Assembly: GCA_029432815.1 (NCBI GenBank)
Contig: JAROBA010000044.1
Span: 1 to 40,005 of the forward strand
Origin: Pontiellaceae bacterium B1224
GTDB taxonomy: Bacteria; Verrucomicrobiota; Kiritimatiellia; Kiritimatiellales; Pontiellaceae
Reading direction: 5' to 3'
DNA: 40,005 nucleotides
The translations under genes were made by a program, and so were the position numbers. Positions 33,004 through 40,005 of the stretch are shown piece by piece. Under the pieces are notes generated by a model that made no database searches, had not been told where the DNA came from, and saw nothing but the letters and a program-made list of their open reading frames with translations. Position 1 is the stretch's first letter; each line of letters begins with the position of its first letter.

Positions 33004-34191
33004 TTATTTGATCCATGCATCAAAGGCGGATTTGAAGGGAGTTGGGCTCGTTTTATGCAGTCTAAACTTCTGGCAGTCATTAAACGCAAGGAAGGTTTCG
33101 AGTTCGTTGAACAGGGCGCGGGAAAAAGCTTCGGTGTTGGAAAGCTTGGGCTCCAGTGCGAGATGGAGAATGTGCAGCACCGCTTTTTTTCGATCGGCCT
33201 TGCAATCCATTCGCGCCACCAGTTTTCCATTCCATAAAATGGGCAGCGAGAAATAGCCGTATTGGCGTTTGGCTTCCGGCACGTAACATTCCAGCAGATA
33301 GTCGAAATTAAACAGCGCCAACATACGTTTGCGTTGGATCAGCAGGTTGTCGAAGGGCGAAAGGATTTTAAGTTTGCTGCGGGAGAGCGGTTGGTTCAGC
33401 CGTTCGAGCGAGGCCGGCAATACATAGTAGGCGGTTTGTCCGACGCGAATTTCCTGCACTTCTCCGGCGGCCACCATTTCCTGCAGGGTTGCGGTGATGA
33501 GCGGTTTTATGTTTTTCCGCAGATACGTCATTTCAGTAATCCGACCCAGTCCATTGCTTTCCAGATATTGGAAAATCAGAAAGCGGGCGTGCTCTTCCGG
33601 TGCGGGCACGGACGTGTCGATTTCCTCCGGCAGCACCCGTTCGGTTAAATCGTAGACCTTATGAAAATTAACGCGGCGGGTAATCATTAAATCGCCCTGC
33701 ATAAACAGGGTTTCCAGCGCTTGCTTCGCGGGCTTGACGCCCCAGGCACCGACCTTTTTCCCGGGATGCGTGAAATCCTTGGCCATCAAGGGACCTTCTT
33801 CGGTAATCCGCTCGATCACCGATTTCATCTGCGAGGGATCGGGCTTAAACCAATGCTGCTGTTCGCCGGTGGCGAGGGCGCGCTTTTTCGGCAAACTGAA
33901 ACGGTAATCGCGCATTGGCAGGTAGGCCGCGGCGTGGGACCAATATTCAAAAACCTGTTTGTCTTCAACGAGCTGATCGAGATGCGCGGTTTCGTAGCGC
34001 GGGTTGCGGTTCCACAGGGTGTGGTGATGCGCCCGTTGTACGGCCGAAATCGTGTCGATCTGGACATAGCCCAAATGCTCAATCGCCGATAACGTGGCAT
34101 CCAGCGCCGAACCGCTTTGTTTCGCCGGAGGAAGTCCTTGAGAGAGCAGGACCAGTTTCCGGGCCTGAGGAATGGAAAGGGATTCAATCAT
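33004..34191 (-). CDS. ycaQ: YcaQ/AlkX-type DNA glycosylase (winged-helix)
   Basis: The 395-aa protein belongs to the HTH_42 winged-helix family whose members excise alkylated bases or unhook interstrand crosslinks. The Q-x-D catalytic motif typical of the YcaQ branch is visible as VQIDTISAVQRAHHHTLW (Q44, D46). QARKLVLLSQGL at the start is the family N-terminus. The ATG at 34191 lies only four bases after the tag stop with no ribosome binding site, suggesting translational coupling; a reading from 34251 would overlap tag. It forms a repair unit with tag. One palindrome copy (33559-33573, F-Q-Y-L-E) lies within it. Confidence 0.88.
   Translation of the reverse strand: MIESLSIPQARKLVLLSQGLPPAKQSGSALDATLSAIEHLGYVQIDTISAVQRAHHHTLWNRNPRYETAHLDQLVEDKQVFEYWSHAAAYLPMRDYRFSLPKKRALATGEQQHWFKPDPSQMKSVIERITEEGPLMAKDFTHPGKKVGAWGVKPAKQALETLFMQGDLMITRRVNFHKVYDLTERVLPEEIDTSVPAPEEHARFLIFQYLESNGLGRITEMTYLRKNIKPLITATLQEMVAAGEVQEIRVGQTAYYVLPASLERLNQPLSRSKLKILSPFDNLLIQRKRMLALFNFDYLLECYVPEAKRQYGYFSLPILWNGKLVARMDCKADRKKAVLHILHLALEPKLSNTEAFSRALFNELETFLAFNDCQKFRLHKTSPTPFKSAFDAWIK
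33559..33573. repeat. TTCCAGNNNTTGGAA palindrome in ycaQ
   Basis: Spacer ATA; read on the minus strand as F-Q-Y-L-E. Confidence 0.7.
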
Positions 34192-34195
34192 TGTG

Positions 34196-34834
34196 TTAAC
34201 ACGGTCGTTGGAATTCTTTGCGTTCGTGCTCAACAATTTCGCGGATGGCACAGCCGTCGATATGATCGTTCACCAATCCCATCGCCTGCATGAAGGCATA
34301 GGCCGTCGTGGGCCCGAAAAATTTCCAGCCGCGTTTTTTAAGATCCTTGCTTAATCGTTGCGAGGTCTTCGTGATGCTGGGAATCGGCGTATCGGTCTGC
34401 TCCCCGATTTGCGGCTCGCGGGAGTCCGGCTCCCATTGCCAGATATAGCGCGCCAGCGAGCCGAATTCGTTCACCAGTTCCTGCGCCCGACGGGCATTGT
34501 TGATCGTTGCTTCAATTTTTCCGCGGTGACGGATAATGCCTTCGTTTTGTACGAGCGCCGTAACATCGGCGTCACCAAATTCCGCAATCCGGTTAAAATC
34601 GAATCCGGCAAAGGCCGCACGGAAATTTTCCCGTTTACGCAGAATGGTCAGCCAGGAGAGGCCCGACTGAAACCCCTCCAGGCAGATTTTTTCAAAAAGA
34701 CGGAAATCGTCCGCCACCGGGCGGCCCCATTCGTCATCGTGGTATTTCCGATAAATATCCGGCGCATGGCCCCAGCGGCATCGTGTGACTCCGCCGTCAT
34801 CGGTAAGCAGGTATTTAGTATTGAACTCGTTCAT
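34196..34834 (-). CDS. tag: DNA-3-methyladenine glycosylase I
   Basis: The 212-aa base-excision enzyme removes 3-methyladenine from alkylated DNA. The zinc-binding set of Tag is complete: C19 and H32 near the N-terminus (RCRWG, YHDDEWGRP) and H191 and C195 at the C-terminus (NDHIDGC), with the same spacings as E. coli Tag (13 and 4). LFEKICLEGFQSGLSWLTIL is the classic family stretch. It is the middle gene of a leftward DUF2293-tag-ycaQ group. It has about 14 extra residues before the first cysteine compared with E. coli. Confidence 0.96.
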   Translation of the reverse strand: MNEFNTKYLLTDDGGVTRCRWGHAPDIYRKYHDDEWGRPVADDFRLFEKICLEGFQSGLSWLTILRKRENFRAAFAGFDFNRIAEFGDADVTALVQNEGIIRHRGKIEATINNARRAQELVNEFGSLARYIWQWEPDSREPQIGEQTDTPIPSITKTSQRLSKDLKKRGWKFFGPTTAYAFMQAMGLVNDHIDGCAIREIVEHERKEFQRPC

Positions 34835-34858
34835 CGTTATCCGGGTTTCAAAAACATC

Positions 34859-35551
34859 TTATTTCAAGGCCCGCGCCAATGGGCACAGGTCCCTATCCAC
34901 ATCCCGCCCCTGCCGATAGGTCGACAGAATCTTTTTCGATTGAGCCGCCAGCTCGCGCCGGACTTCACGCCGTCGGCCTTTAACGAGCGGAATGTGCATG
35001 TTGTCGTAGGCCGTAGTGGCGTGGCGCATCCAGGCAATGACGGCGGCGGACGCGCGGTCTTCAATGGGGATGCGCTCGGTGCGGGCGACGGTGCCGCTGC
35101 CGACGGGCACAGCGTGCGCGCAAATCAACTGAGCCAGTTGCTCGGCTTCGGCCTGATAGCGCGGATGAAAATTGAGCCAGTTCAGCAGCGCATCGTTGAA
35201 GCTGACTTCGTATTCCGCCTGCTTTTTCTCCCGGCGCTTCAGATCGGATTCGCGTTTTTTGGCGTAGCCGGGTGCCGCGCGTTTTTCCGCAACGAGGCGT
35301 TTTGCTTCCGCAATATTTTCCGCAGGAGCCCAGACGCCATCGGAAAATACTTTGCGGCCTTTCTTACGCGTTGCGGTCCAGGTGGGACCGAGGCCTTTCA
35401 GCGTTTTTGTGACAGCCGCATCCCCGGGCTTGAGGCAGTCCCAGCCTTCGGGGATATCGAGTCTCACGCCCTGTTTGTCCCACACAAAGCGGTGGAACGG
35501 GCTGGGGGATGCGGTGACTAAGAGGGTCTGGTTTTGTGGTTGTTCCTTCAT
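34859..35551 (-). CDS. DUF2293-domain protein
   Basis: The 230-aa basic protein ends in a DUF2293 domain (about residues 110-225) recognised by AVIAWMRHATTAYDNMHIP and KGRRREVRRELA. The first 100 residues hold a conserved-looking WDCLKPGDAAVTKTLKGLGP stretch and a lysine/arginine-rich helix. The domain has no assigned activity. It ends 24 bases before tag, on the same strand, so a link to DNA repair is suggested by context only. Confidence 0.85.
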   Translation of the reverse strand: MKEQPQNQTLLVTASPSPFHRFVWDKQGVRLDIPEGWDCLKPGDAAVTKTLKGLGPTWTATRKKGRKVFSDGVWAPAENIAEAKRLVAEKRAAPGYAKKRESDLKRREKKQAEYEVSFNDALLNWLNFHPRYQAEAEQLAQLICAHAVPVGSGTVARTERIPIEDRASAAVIAWMRHATTAYDNMHIPLVKGRRREVRRELAAQSKKILSTYRQGRDVDRDLCPLARALK

Positions 35552-35589
35552 CCAGCCACACTATCAAAGTCACCCGAAAGGTCGCACCC

Positions 35590-36333
35590 TCATTTTTGCA
35601 GTACGGCGGTAATGTCGGAAGGCTCGGCGCGATTGCGGTAGTCCGCATCGAGGAAGGCATAGGTGATGACGCCGTCCTGGCCGATGACGTAGGTTGCGGC
35701 GAGCGGCAATTCATCGGAGTCGGTTCCGTTGTGGGCGGAAAGCGCAAACTTTTCTTCATAGATCGAGGCCACGCCGTCGGTGAGGGTGTAGACAATGCCG
35801 TATTCTTTGGCGGTCGCGTTGTCGAGATCGCTGAGCACCTGGAATTCCAGCTCATCTTTTTCGGTGGTCGACATCGATTCATCGGGAAGCTCGGGGCTGA
35901 TTGCAATCAGCGTTGCACCCTGTGCTTCAAAATTCGGCAGTTCCTTCTGCATCGCCCGCAAGGCCAGATTGCAATACGGGCACCAACCGCCGCGATACCA
36001 GGTCAAAACCACAGGGCCTTCTTTCAGAACATCACTTAAACGAACCATTTCGCCAGCGGCATTGGTCAGTTCAAAATCGGGGGCCATATCGCCTACCTGT
36101 TTAGCCTGTTGCACCACGCCGCTGTCAACCACTGCCTGAATCCCTTCGGCGTAGGTCTTTTTCACATCGGCAGAGGCTTTCGCGCCAAAGGCATTCTTTC
36201 GCTCATCCAATTGCGATTTGAGGCTGGTGTTTGTTTTTTCAGCATTCATATCTGATGTTCCATTCTGCTCCGAGCAGGAAACCACTAATGTGGTTCCAGC
36301 GAGTAAAGCTCCGGCAATGCTTAATGACTTCAT
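35590..36333 (-). CDS. Lipoprotein peroxiredoxin (AhpC/TSA, redoxin type)
   Basis: The 247-aa protein has a lipoprotein signal with the lipidated cysteine at C20 (T-L-V-V-S-C), a charged linker, and a thioredoxin-fold peroxiredoxin domain from about residue 75. The active site reads WYRGGWCPYCN, a C-x-x-C that is common in peroxiredoxin-like proteins of this branch. VGDMAPDFELTNAAGE opens the domain. It would reduce peroxides in the periplasm while anchored to a membrane. The ATG at 36333 follows AAGGAGA by about six bases; upstream in-frame ATGs lie before this site. Confidence 0.87.
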   Translation of the reverse strand: MKSLSIAGALLAGTTLVVSCSEQNGTSDMNAEKTNTSLKSQLDERKNAFGAKASADVKKTYAEGIQAVVDSGVVQQAKQVGDMAPDFELTNAAGEMVRLSDVLKEGPVVLTWYRGGWCPYCNLALRAMQKELPNFEAQGATLIAISPELPDESMSTTEKDELEFQVLSDLDNATAKEYGIVYTLTDGVASIYEEKFALSAHNGTDSDELPLAATYVIGQDGVITYAFLDADYRNRAEPSDITAVLQK

Positions 36334-36401
36334 GGGATTCTCCTTGTTCATGAGATTTAATGGAGACCCGCTAAGCACCGTACGTTCAATATTAAATCAG
36401 T

Positions 36402-36422
36402 ATTTTAAGGGCTTCTTAAAAT
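36402..36422. other. Short AT-rich inverted repeat in a divergent promoter region
   Basis: ATTTTAAG (36402-36409) and CTTAAAAT (36415-36422) are perfect complements in the gap between the divergent peroxiredoxin and hydrolase genes. It could be an operator; there is no other copy in the window. Confidence 0.3.
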
Positions 36423-36512
36423 AACGGCATTGAGAGTTGTGATTCCGCTCACTCTCACGTACACCAAAAAGGCAATGAGACACCGTCCTAATCCCATAAA
36501 TCAGGAGATTCC

Positions 36513-37523
36513 ATGAAAATTTTTCAGAATAGAAAAAGCCGCTACAGAATGATTGTAGCCATGATGCTGTTGTCCATCGGCACGATAAGCGCGCAAGCGG
36601 AAGTGCGTTACGATGCGGAGCTGGAAGGATATGAATATCCGTTTCCCGTTGAGCGCTTCGAATTTGAATCGCAGCAGCAAACGCTGGATATGGCCTATAT
36701 GTATCTGCCCGGTACTACCGAAAAACCGACGGTCGTGCTTTTGCACGGAAAGAATTTTTCGGGTGCCTATTGGGAGCAAACGGCAAACCTGCTGCAGTCG
36801 CTTGGCTATGGGGTTTTGATTCCCGATCAGATCGGTTTCGGGAAATCCACCAAGCCGCAGCACTACCAATTCAGTTTTGCGCAGCTGGCGGATAACACGC
36901 GGGCGTTGATTCAAAACCTGAAGATTGAAAAGCCCATCATCGTAGGCCACTCCATGGGCGGTATGCTGGCCACTCGCTATACGCTGATGTATGGCAACGA
37001 GGTGGATCGGCTGATTCTTGTGAACCCCATCGGACTGGAGGATTACCTGAACTATGTACAGTACAAAACAATTGATTTCTTCTATGCCAACCAGCTCAAA
37101 CAAACGGCGGCGGATGTGAAAGCCTATCAGTTGAAGTACTACTACGATGGCAAATGGGAATCGGCCTATGACGATCTGATTGAATTTCAAATCGGTTGGC
37201 TCAATGGGCCAGACTGGCCGCAGGTGGCCTGGAATAATGCGCAGACGTACGACATCATTTTCACGCAGCCGGTTTGCAATGAATGGAGCCAGCTGAACGT
37301 GCCGACCTATCTGATCATCGGCACGCGCGACCGCACCGGCCCGGGCCGCGGTTGGAAGAAAGAAGGCGTAACCTATCTGCTCGGTCAATATCAGGAGCTG
37401 GGCAAAAAAACCGCAGCCGCCATTCCGAACGCCACGCTCTATGAACTCGAAGGGCTGGGCCACATGCCGCAGATCGAAGACTTCGGCCGCTTTCAGGTCG
37501 AGTTCGAAAAAGCCCTGCAATAG
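36513..37523 (+). CDS. Exported alpha/beta hydrolase
   Basis: The 336-aa protein has a signal peptide (about residues 1-29, ending ISAQA) and an alpha/beta-hydrolase fold: oxyanion-hole LLHGKNFSG near 77, nucleophile S147 in GHSMGG, an acidic residue in IGTRDRTG near 272 and the catalytic histidine in GLGHMPQ near 318. It is likely a periplasmic esterase or related hydrolase; substrate unknown. AGGAGA precedes the ATG. Its last 23 codons have a degenerate second copy at 38469-38540, beyond kduD. Confidence 0.88.
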   Translation: MKIFQNRKSRYRMIVAMMLLSIGTISAQAEVRYDAELEGYEYPFPVERFEFESQQQTLDMAYMYLPGTTEKPTVVLLHGKNFSGAYWEQTANLLQSLGYGVLIPDQIGFGKSTKPQHYQFSFAQLADNTRALIQNLKIEKPIIVGHSMGGMLATRYTLMYGNEVDRLILVNPIGLEDYLNYVQYKTIDFFYANQLKQTAADVKAYQLKYYYDGKWESAYDDLIEFQIGWLNGPDWPQVAWNNAQTYDIIFTQPVCNEWSQLNVPTYLIIGTRDRTGPGRGWKKEGVTYLLGQYQELGKKTAAAIPNATLYELEGLGHMPQIEDFGRFQVEFEKALQ

Positions 37524-37703
37524 ATGCCTTCGCGGGTGAACCTCAGAACGGCCTGCAAAAATGTGTTTGGTTTTGTTGAATCCACCGTCATCATTTTTTG
37601 ATAAACAGATTGAAGAATTTAAGTGGGTGGAAATTCAAACGAATGATACGTCGGGTCAAAGCATTGAATCGGATGTGAGACGGGCGGAACGGAGAATATA
37701 GGC

Positions 37704-38468
37704 ATGATACTGGATCATTTTAAACTGGACGGAAAAGTGGCACTGGTCACGGGGTGTAAGCGCGGGATCGGCAAAGGAATGGCGGTTGCTTTGGCGGAAG
37801 CCGGAGCGGATATTATCGGAGTAAGTGCCACGCTTGAAGCCGGCAGTGCCGTTGAAAAAGAGGTCCAGGCTCTCGGGCGAAAGTTCACCGGCTATACCTG
37901 CGATTTTGGCGATCGTGCGGCGCTCCATACTTTCATTAATCAGGTGAAGTCCGATATTCCGCAAATCGATATTCTGGTCAACAATGCGGGAACCATTTTA
38001 CGGGCTCCGGCTGCGGATCATTCGGATGAGTTTTGGGATAAAGTGATCGAAGTGAACCTCAATGCGCAGTTTGTGCTGTCTCGTGAATTGGGAAAAGAAA
38101 TGGTGAAACGGGGTTCTGGAAAAATTATTTTCACGGCCTCGCTGCTGACCTTCCAGGGAGGAATCAATGTTCCGGGGTATGCGGCAAGTAAGGGCGGGAT
38201 TGGTCAGTTGACCATGGCTCTTTCGAACGAATGGGCCGGGCAGGGCGTACAGGTGAATGCCATTGCGCCGGGCTATATTGCAACGGATAACACCCGGGCG
38301 CTGCAGGATGATGAGGAACGCAGCTCGGCGATTCTCGAACGGATTCCGGCCGGCCGATTGGGGACCCCCGATGATTTTGCCGGCCCTGTCGTTTTTCTCG
38401 CATCGTCCGCATCCGATTATATGACGGGGCACACCATGGTGGTTGATGGTGGATGGATGGGACGCTAG
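37704..38468 (+). CDS. kduD: 2-deoxy-D-gluconate 3-dehydrogenase (KduD-like SDR)
   Basis: The 254-aa short-chain dehydrogenase shows the cofactor motif TGCKRGIG (16-23), NNAG (93-96), S146, and the catalytic Y159-x3-K163. The C-terminal block AIAPGYIATDNTRALQDDEERS and the stretch RIPAGRLGTP are typical of KduD, which interconverts 2-keto-3-deoxygluconate and 5-keto-4-deoxyuronate-derived intermediates in pectin or alginate-type uronate breakdown. GGAGA precedes the start. No other uronate gene is here except the downstream MFS transporter of unknown substrate, so the pathway role is inferred. Confidence 0.87.
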   Translation: MILDHFKLDGKVALVTGCKRGIGKGMAVALAEAGADIIGVSATLEAGSAVEKEVQALGRKFTGYTCDFGDRAALHTFINQVKSDIPQIDILVNNAGTILRAPAADHSDEFWDKVIEVNLNAQFVLSRELGKEMVKRGSGKIIFTASLLTFQGGINVPGYAASKGGIGQLTMALSNEWAGQGVQVNAIAPGYIATDNTRALQDDEERSSAILERIPAGRLGTPDDFAGPVVFLASSASDYMTGHTMVVDGGWMGR

Positions 38469-38541
38469 ATGAACTGGGCCAGATGCCTCAGACGGACGAC
38501 TTCAGCTGTTTTCAGGTCGAGTTCGAAAAAGCACTGCAATA
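38469..38541 (+). pseudogene. Relic of a second alpha/beta hydrolase (C-terminal tail)
   Basis: Directly after the kduD stop the sequence reads ELGQMPQTDDFSCFQVEF-EKALQ-stop. This matches the end of the hydrolase at 36513 (GLGHMPQIEDFGRFQVEF-EKALQ-stop) at 17 of 23 residues. Nucleotide similarity begins at ATGAACT, immediately at the kduD end. It is the leftover 3' end of a hydrolase paralogue or duplication into which kduD was placed. Confidence 0.85.
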
Positions 38542-38553
38542 AATAACTGTGGG

Positions 38554-38609
38554 GCAGACATTCCTGTCTGCCCACCCAGAGCAATAGGAGCGCAGACAGG
38601 AATGTCTGT
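38554..38609. repeat. GCAGACATTCCTGTCTGC inverted pair
   Basis: GCAGACATTCCTGTCTGC (38554-38571) and GCAGACAGGAATGTCTGT (38592-38609) pair at 17 of 18 positions, and each copy is itself nearly palindromic, so several alternative stems can form. It lies 15 bases before the MFS start. Confidence 0.7.
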
Positions 38610-38623
38610 ATCACAATTCTCAA

Positions 38624-39793
38624 ATGCCTAATCCGGAAAATCAACAAACCGATCAACCGCTGCGGTCATTAACGATCGCGGTTTTCATCACCTATCTCAC
38701 CGTCGGCCTGCCGTTGCCGGTCATTCCGCTGTTTGTGCACAACAAGCTCGGACTCAGCAACACGATGGTCGGCATTGCCATCGGCATCCAGTTTCTCTCC
38801 ACGGTTGCAACACGTGGCTATGCCGGCGGGCTTGCGGATCGCTTTGGCGGTCGACGTACGGCTATGCAGGGGCTGATTGCCTGCTCGCTGGCGGGCATCG
38901 CCTATCTCGCCGCGGCACTGCTGCCGATTTCCAACCTCTGGAAATTCGCGATACTGCTGATCGGTCGAATGATCCTCGGGTTCGGCGAAAGCCAGTTGCT
39001 CACCGGCACACTCGCCTGGGGATTCGGTCTGGCCGGACCTGCAAAATCCGGCAAAGTCATGTCGTGGGTCGGTATGGCCATTTTTGGTTCTCTCGCCGCG
39101 GGGGCTCCGCTCGGACTCCTGCTCAATCAGCACTGGGGCTTTGCGGCCTTGGGCCTTTCAACGCTGACGCTGCCGATGGTCGCCTGGCTGATCAACCGCC
39201 GCGTTCCGGCCGTCGCGCCACACCCCGGCACCCGTCTTCCGCTTTGGAAGGTTATCGGCTCCATCTGGCGGCCCGGATTGGTTCTGGCGCTGCAGGGCGT
39301 TGGCTTTGCTGTCATCGGCGCCTTTGTTTCGCTCTATTTTCAAGCCAATGAATGGAAGCATGCCGGACTGGCGCTGACCTTTTTCGGGTTAGCCTTTGTG
39401 TTGCTTCGTATTGTCGGCGGACATCTGCCCGACAAACTGGGCGGTATAAAAATAACCGTACTTTCGCTGCTGGTTCAGATTTCCGGTCTGCTGCTGCTCT
39501 GGAAATCCGGCAGCAGCGAAATGGCCTGGATCGGGGCCGCGCTGGCCGGCGGCGGGTGCTCGCTTATTTTTCCGGCAATGGGTGTCGAAGTGGTCAAACT
39601 CGTTCCGCCGCAGATGCGCGGCACGGCCATCGGCGGCTATGCCGCATTTCTGGATATTTCCTACGCTTTCACCGGTCCGCTGGCCGGCATGCTGGCCACT
39701 TCCTGCGGCTACGCCTCCATCTTTCTCGCCGCCGCCACCTGCGCCGCCGTCGCGATCTTCATCACGCTTCACTTTTCACAGCGGCGTCCCTGA
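38624..39793 (+). CDS. MFS transporter, YhhS/YfcJ-like
   Basis: The 389-aa inner-membrane protein has twelve predicted helices and no signal peptide. Sequence marks of the YhhS/YfcJ branch include [17 protein letters not shown] near 24, [15 protein letters not shown] near 64 (the loop 2-3 motif) and [15 protein letters not shown] near 115. Substrate cannot be predicted; the branch is often called arabinose-efflux-like. No clear ribosome binding site precedes the ATG. A fragment of a paralogue lies at 32755-32900. The DNA also holds one internal palindrome copy (38929-38943) and one just past the stop. Confidence 0.88.
   Translation: MPNPENQQTDQPLRSLTIAVFITYLTVGLPLPVIPLFVHNKLGLSNTMVGIAIGIQFLSTVATRGYAGGLADRFGGRRTAMQGLIACSLAGIAYLAAALLPISNLWKFAILLIGRMILGFGESQLLTGTLAWGFGLAGPAKSGKVMSWVGMAIFGSLAAGAPLGLLLNQHWGFAALGLSTLTLPMVAWLINRRVPAVAPHPGTRLPLWKVIGSIWRPGLVLALQGVGFAVIGAFVSLYFQANEWKHAGLALTFFGLAFVLLRIVGGHLPDKLGGIKITVLSLLVQISGLLLLWKSGSSEMAWIGAALAGGGCSLIFPAMGVEVVKLVPPQMRGTAIGGYAAFLDISYAFTGPLAGMLATSCGYASIFLAAATCAAVAIFITLHFSQRRP
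38929..38943. repeat. TTCCAANNNCTGGAA palindrome in the MFS gene
   Basis: Spacer CCT; read in frame as S-N-L-W, the third codon phase. Confidence 0.7.
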
Positions 39794-39806
39794 TTCGCAC
39801 AACTTC

Positions 39807-39821
39807 TTCCAAGCCTTGGAA
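39807..39821. repeat. TTCCAANNNTTGGAA palindrome after the MFS gene
   Basis: Exact copy, spacer GCC, 14 bases past the MFS stop. The remaining bases to 40005 hold no gene that I can support; a short TCACCC/GGGTGA inverted repeat lies at 39983-39997. Confidence 0.85.
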
Positions 39822-40005
39822 CAGCAGGGGCGCGGGCCTCCGCGTCCGGTTGGCAGAAACCGGCAAACAGCTTATCCTAGATTCGGGAATGGCCAAGTTT
39901 ACTGCAGCCTCAAGATTTTAAAACCGCAGATGTAGTTGCCTACCTCTAGGGTTTAAAAGCACAGTGGATGTGGTGAAATCGGTCACCCGAAGGGTGAAAA
40001 TGAAG

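Noticed and set aside
40000-40005. ATG AAG at the right window edge after GAAGGGTG
   Set aside because: Two codons only and a weak ribosome binding site; cannot be distinguished from chance.
1-40005. CRISPR arrays, tRNA or rRNA genes, transposases
   Set aside because: No regularly spaced direct repeats, no cloverleaf-like segments and no transposase motifs were recognised on reading; a covariance-model or CRISPR search was not possible here.

Overview
The window looks like chromosomal DNA from an anaerobic or microaerophilic member of the PVC group, most like Kiritimatiellota (Pontiella-type). This placement is inference from gene content: a ferredoxin-dependent 2-oxoglutarate oxidoreductase in place of the dehydrogenase, a three-subunit succinate dehydrogenase/fumarate reductase with a single cytochrome b, thiol peroxidase, many intergenic hairpin repeats, and a KduD/MFS sugar-acid module. 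No rRNA, tRNA, CRISPR array, transposase or integrase was seen.

Layout. Positions 1-1602 hold the first codons of a leftward gene and a leftward malic enzyme. Positions 1944-12912 form one rightward central-carbon cluster: sdhC, sdhA, sdhB, a free CBS-domain protein, korA, korB (with its own C-terminal CBS pair), sucC, sucD and gltA, ending in a hairpin terminator. Together these convert acetyl-CoA plus oxaloacetate to citrate, and interconvert 2-oxoglutarate, succinyl-CoA, succinate and fumarate. Aconitase, isocitrate dehydrogenase, fumarase and malate dehydrogenase are not here. Several gaps inside the cluster carry hairpin-forming intergenic repeats.

Positions 13076-17005 hold a zinc-ribbon membrane protein, a frame-disrupted gene relic, thiol peroxidase with two tandem palindromic hairpins, two small membrane proteins, a coiled-coil lipoprotein and ruvB. 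Positions 17214-23577 run rightward: an HDOD protein with a degenerate receiver, then two large fusion proteins. The first joins a glycerate 3-kinase-like P-loop kinase to a HAD phosphatase of the mannosyl/glucosyl-3-phosphoglycerate phosphatase type. The second joins a glucosyl-3-phosphoglycerate synthase-like glycosyltransferase to a GH13_18 phosphorylase. Read together they predict a closed cycle that makes and reclaims the compatible solute glucosylglycerate. This is the most interesting gene-level system in the window. ruvA follows leftward, separated from ruvB by this block.

Positions 24393-30649 hold an exported protein, typA, an RRM protein and a TldD/PmbA pair. Positions 30898-33003 are an AT-rich insertion carrying an AIPR-family (phage abortive-infection) gene next to a relic of an MFS gene. 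Positions 33004-36333 are leftward: a DUF2293-tag-ycaQ group (two DNA glycosylases) and a lipoprotein peroxiredoxin. Positions 36513-39793 are rightward: an exported alpha/beta hydrolase, kduD, a relic of a second hydrolase tail, and a YhhS/YfcJ-like MFS transporter.

Across the window there is a strongly over-represented palindrome, TTCCARNNNYTGGAA. I count 16 full matches against about 0.01 expected by chance. It lies in coding and intergenic DNA, and within genes it is read in all three codon phases, so selection or insertion at the DNA level is likely. It is absent from the AIPR insertion.
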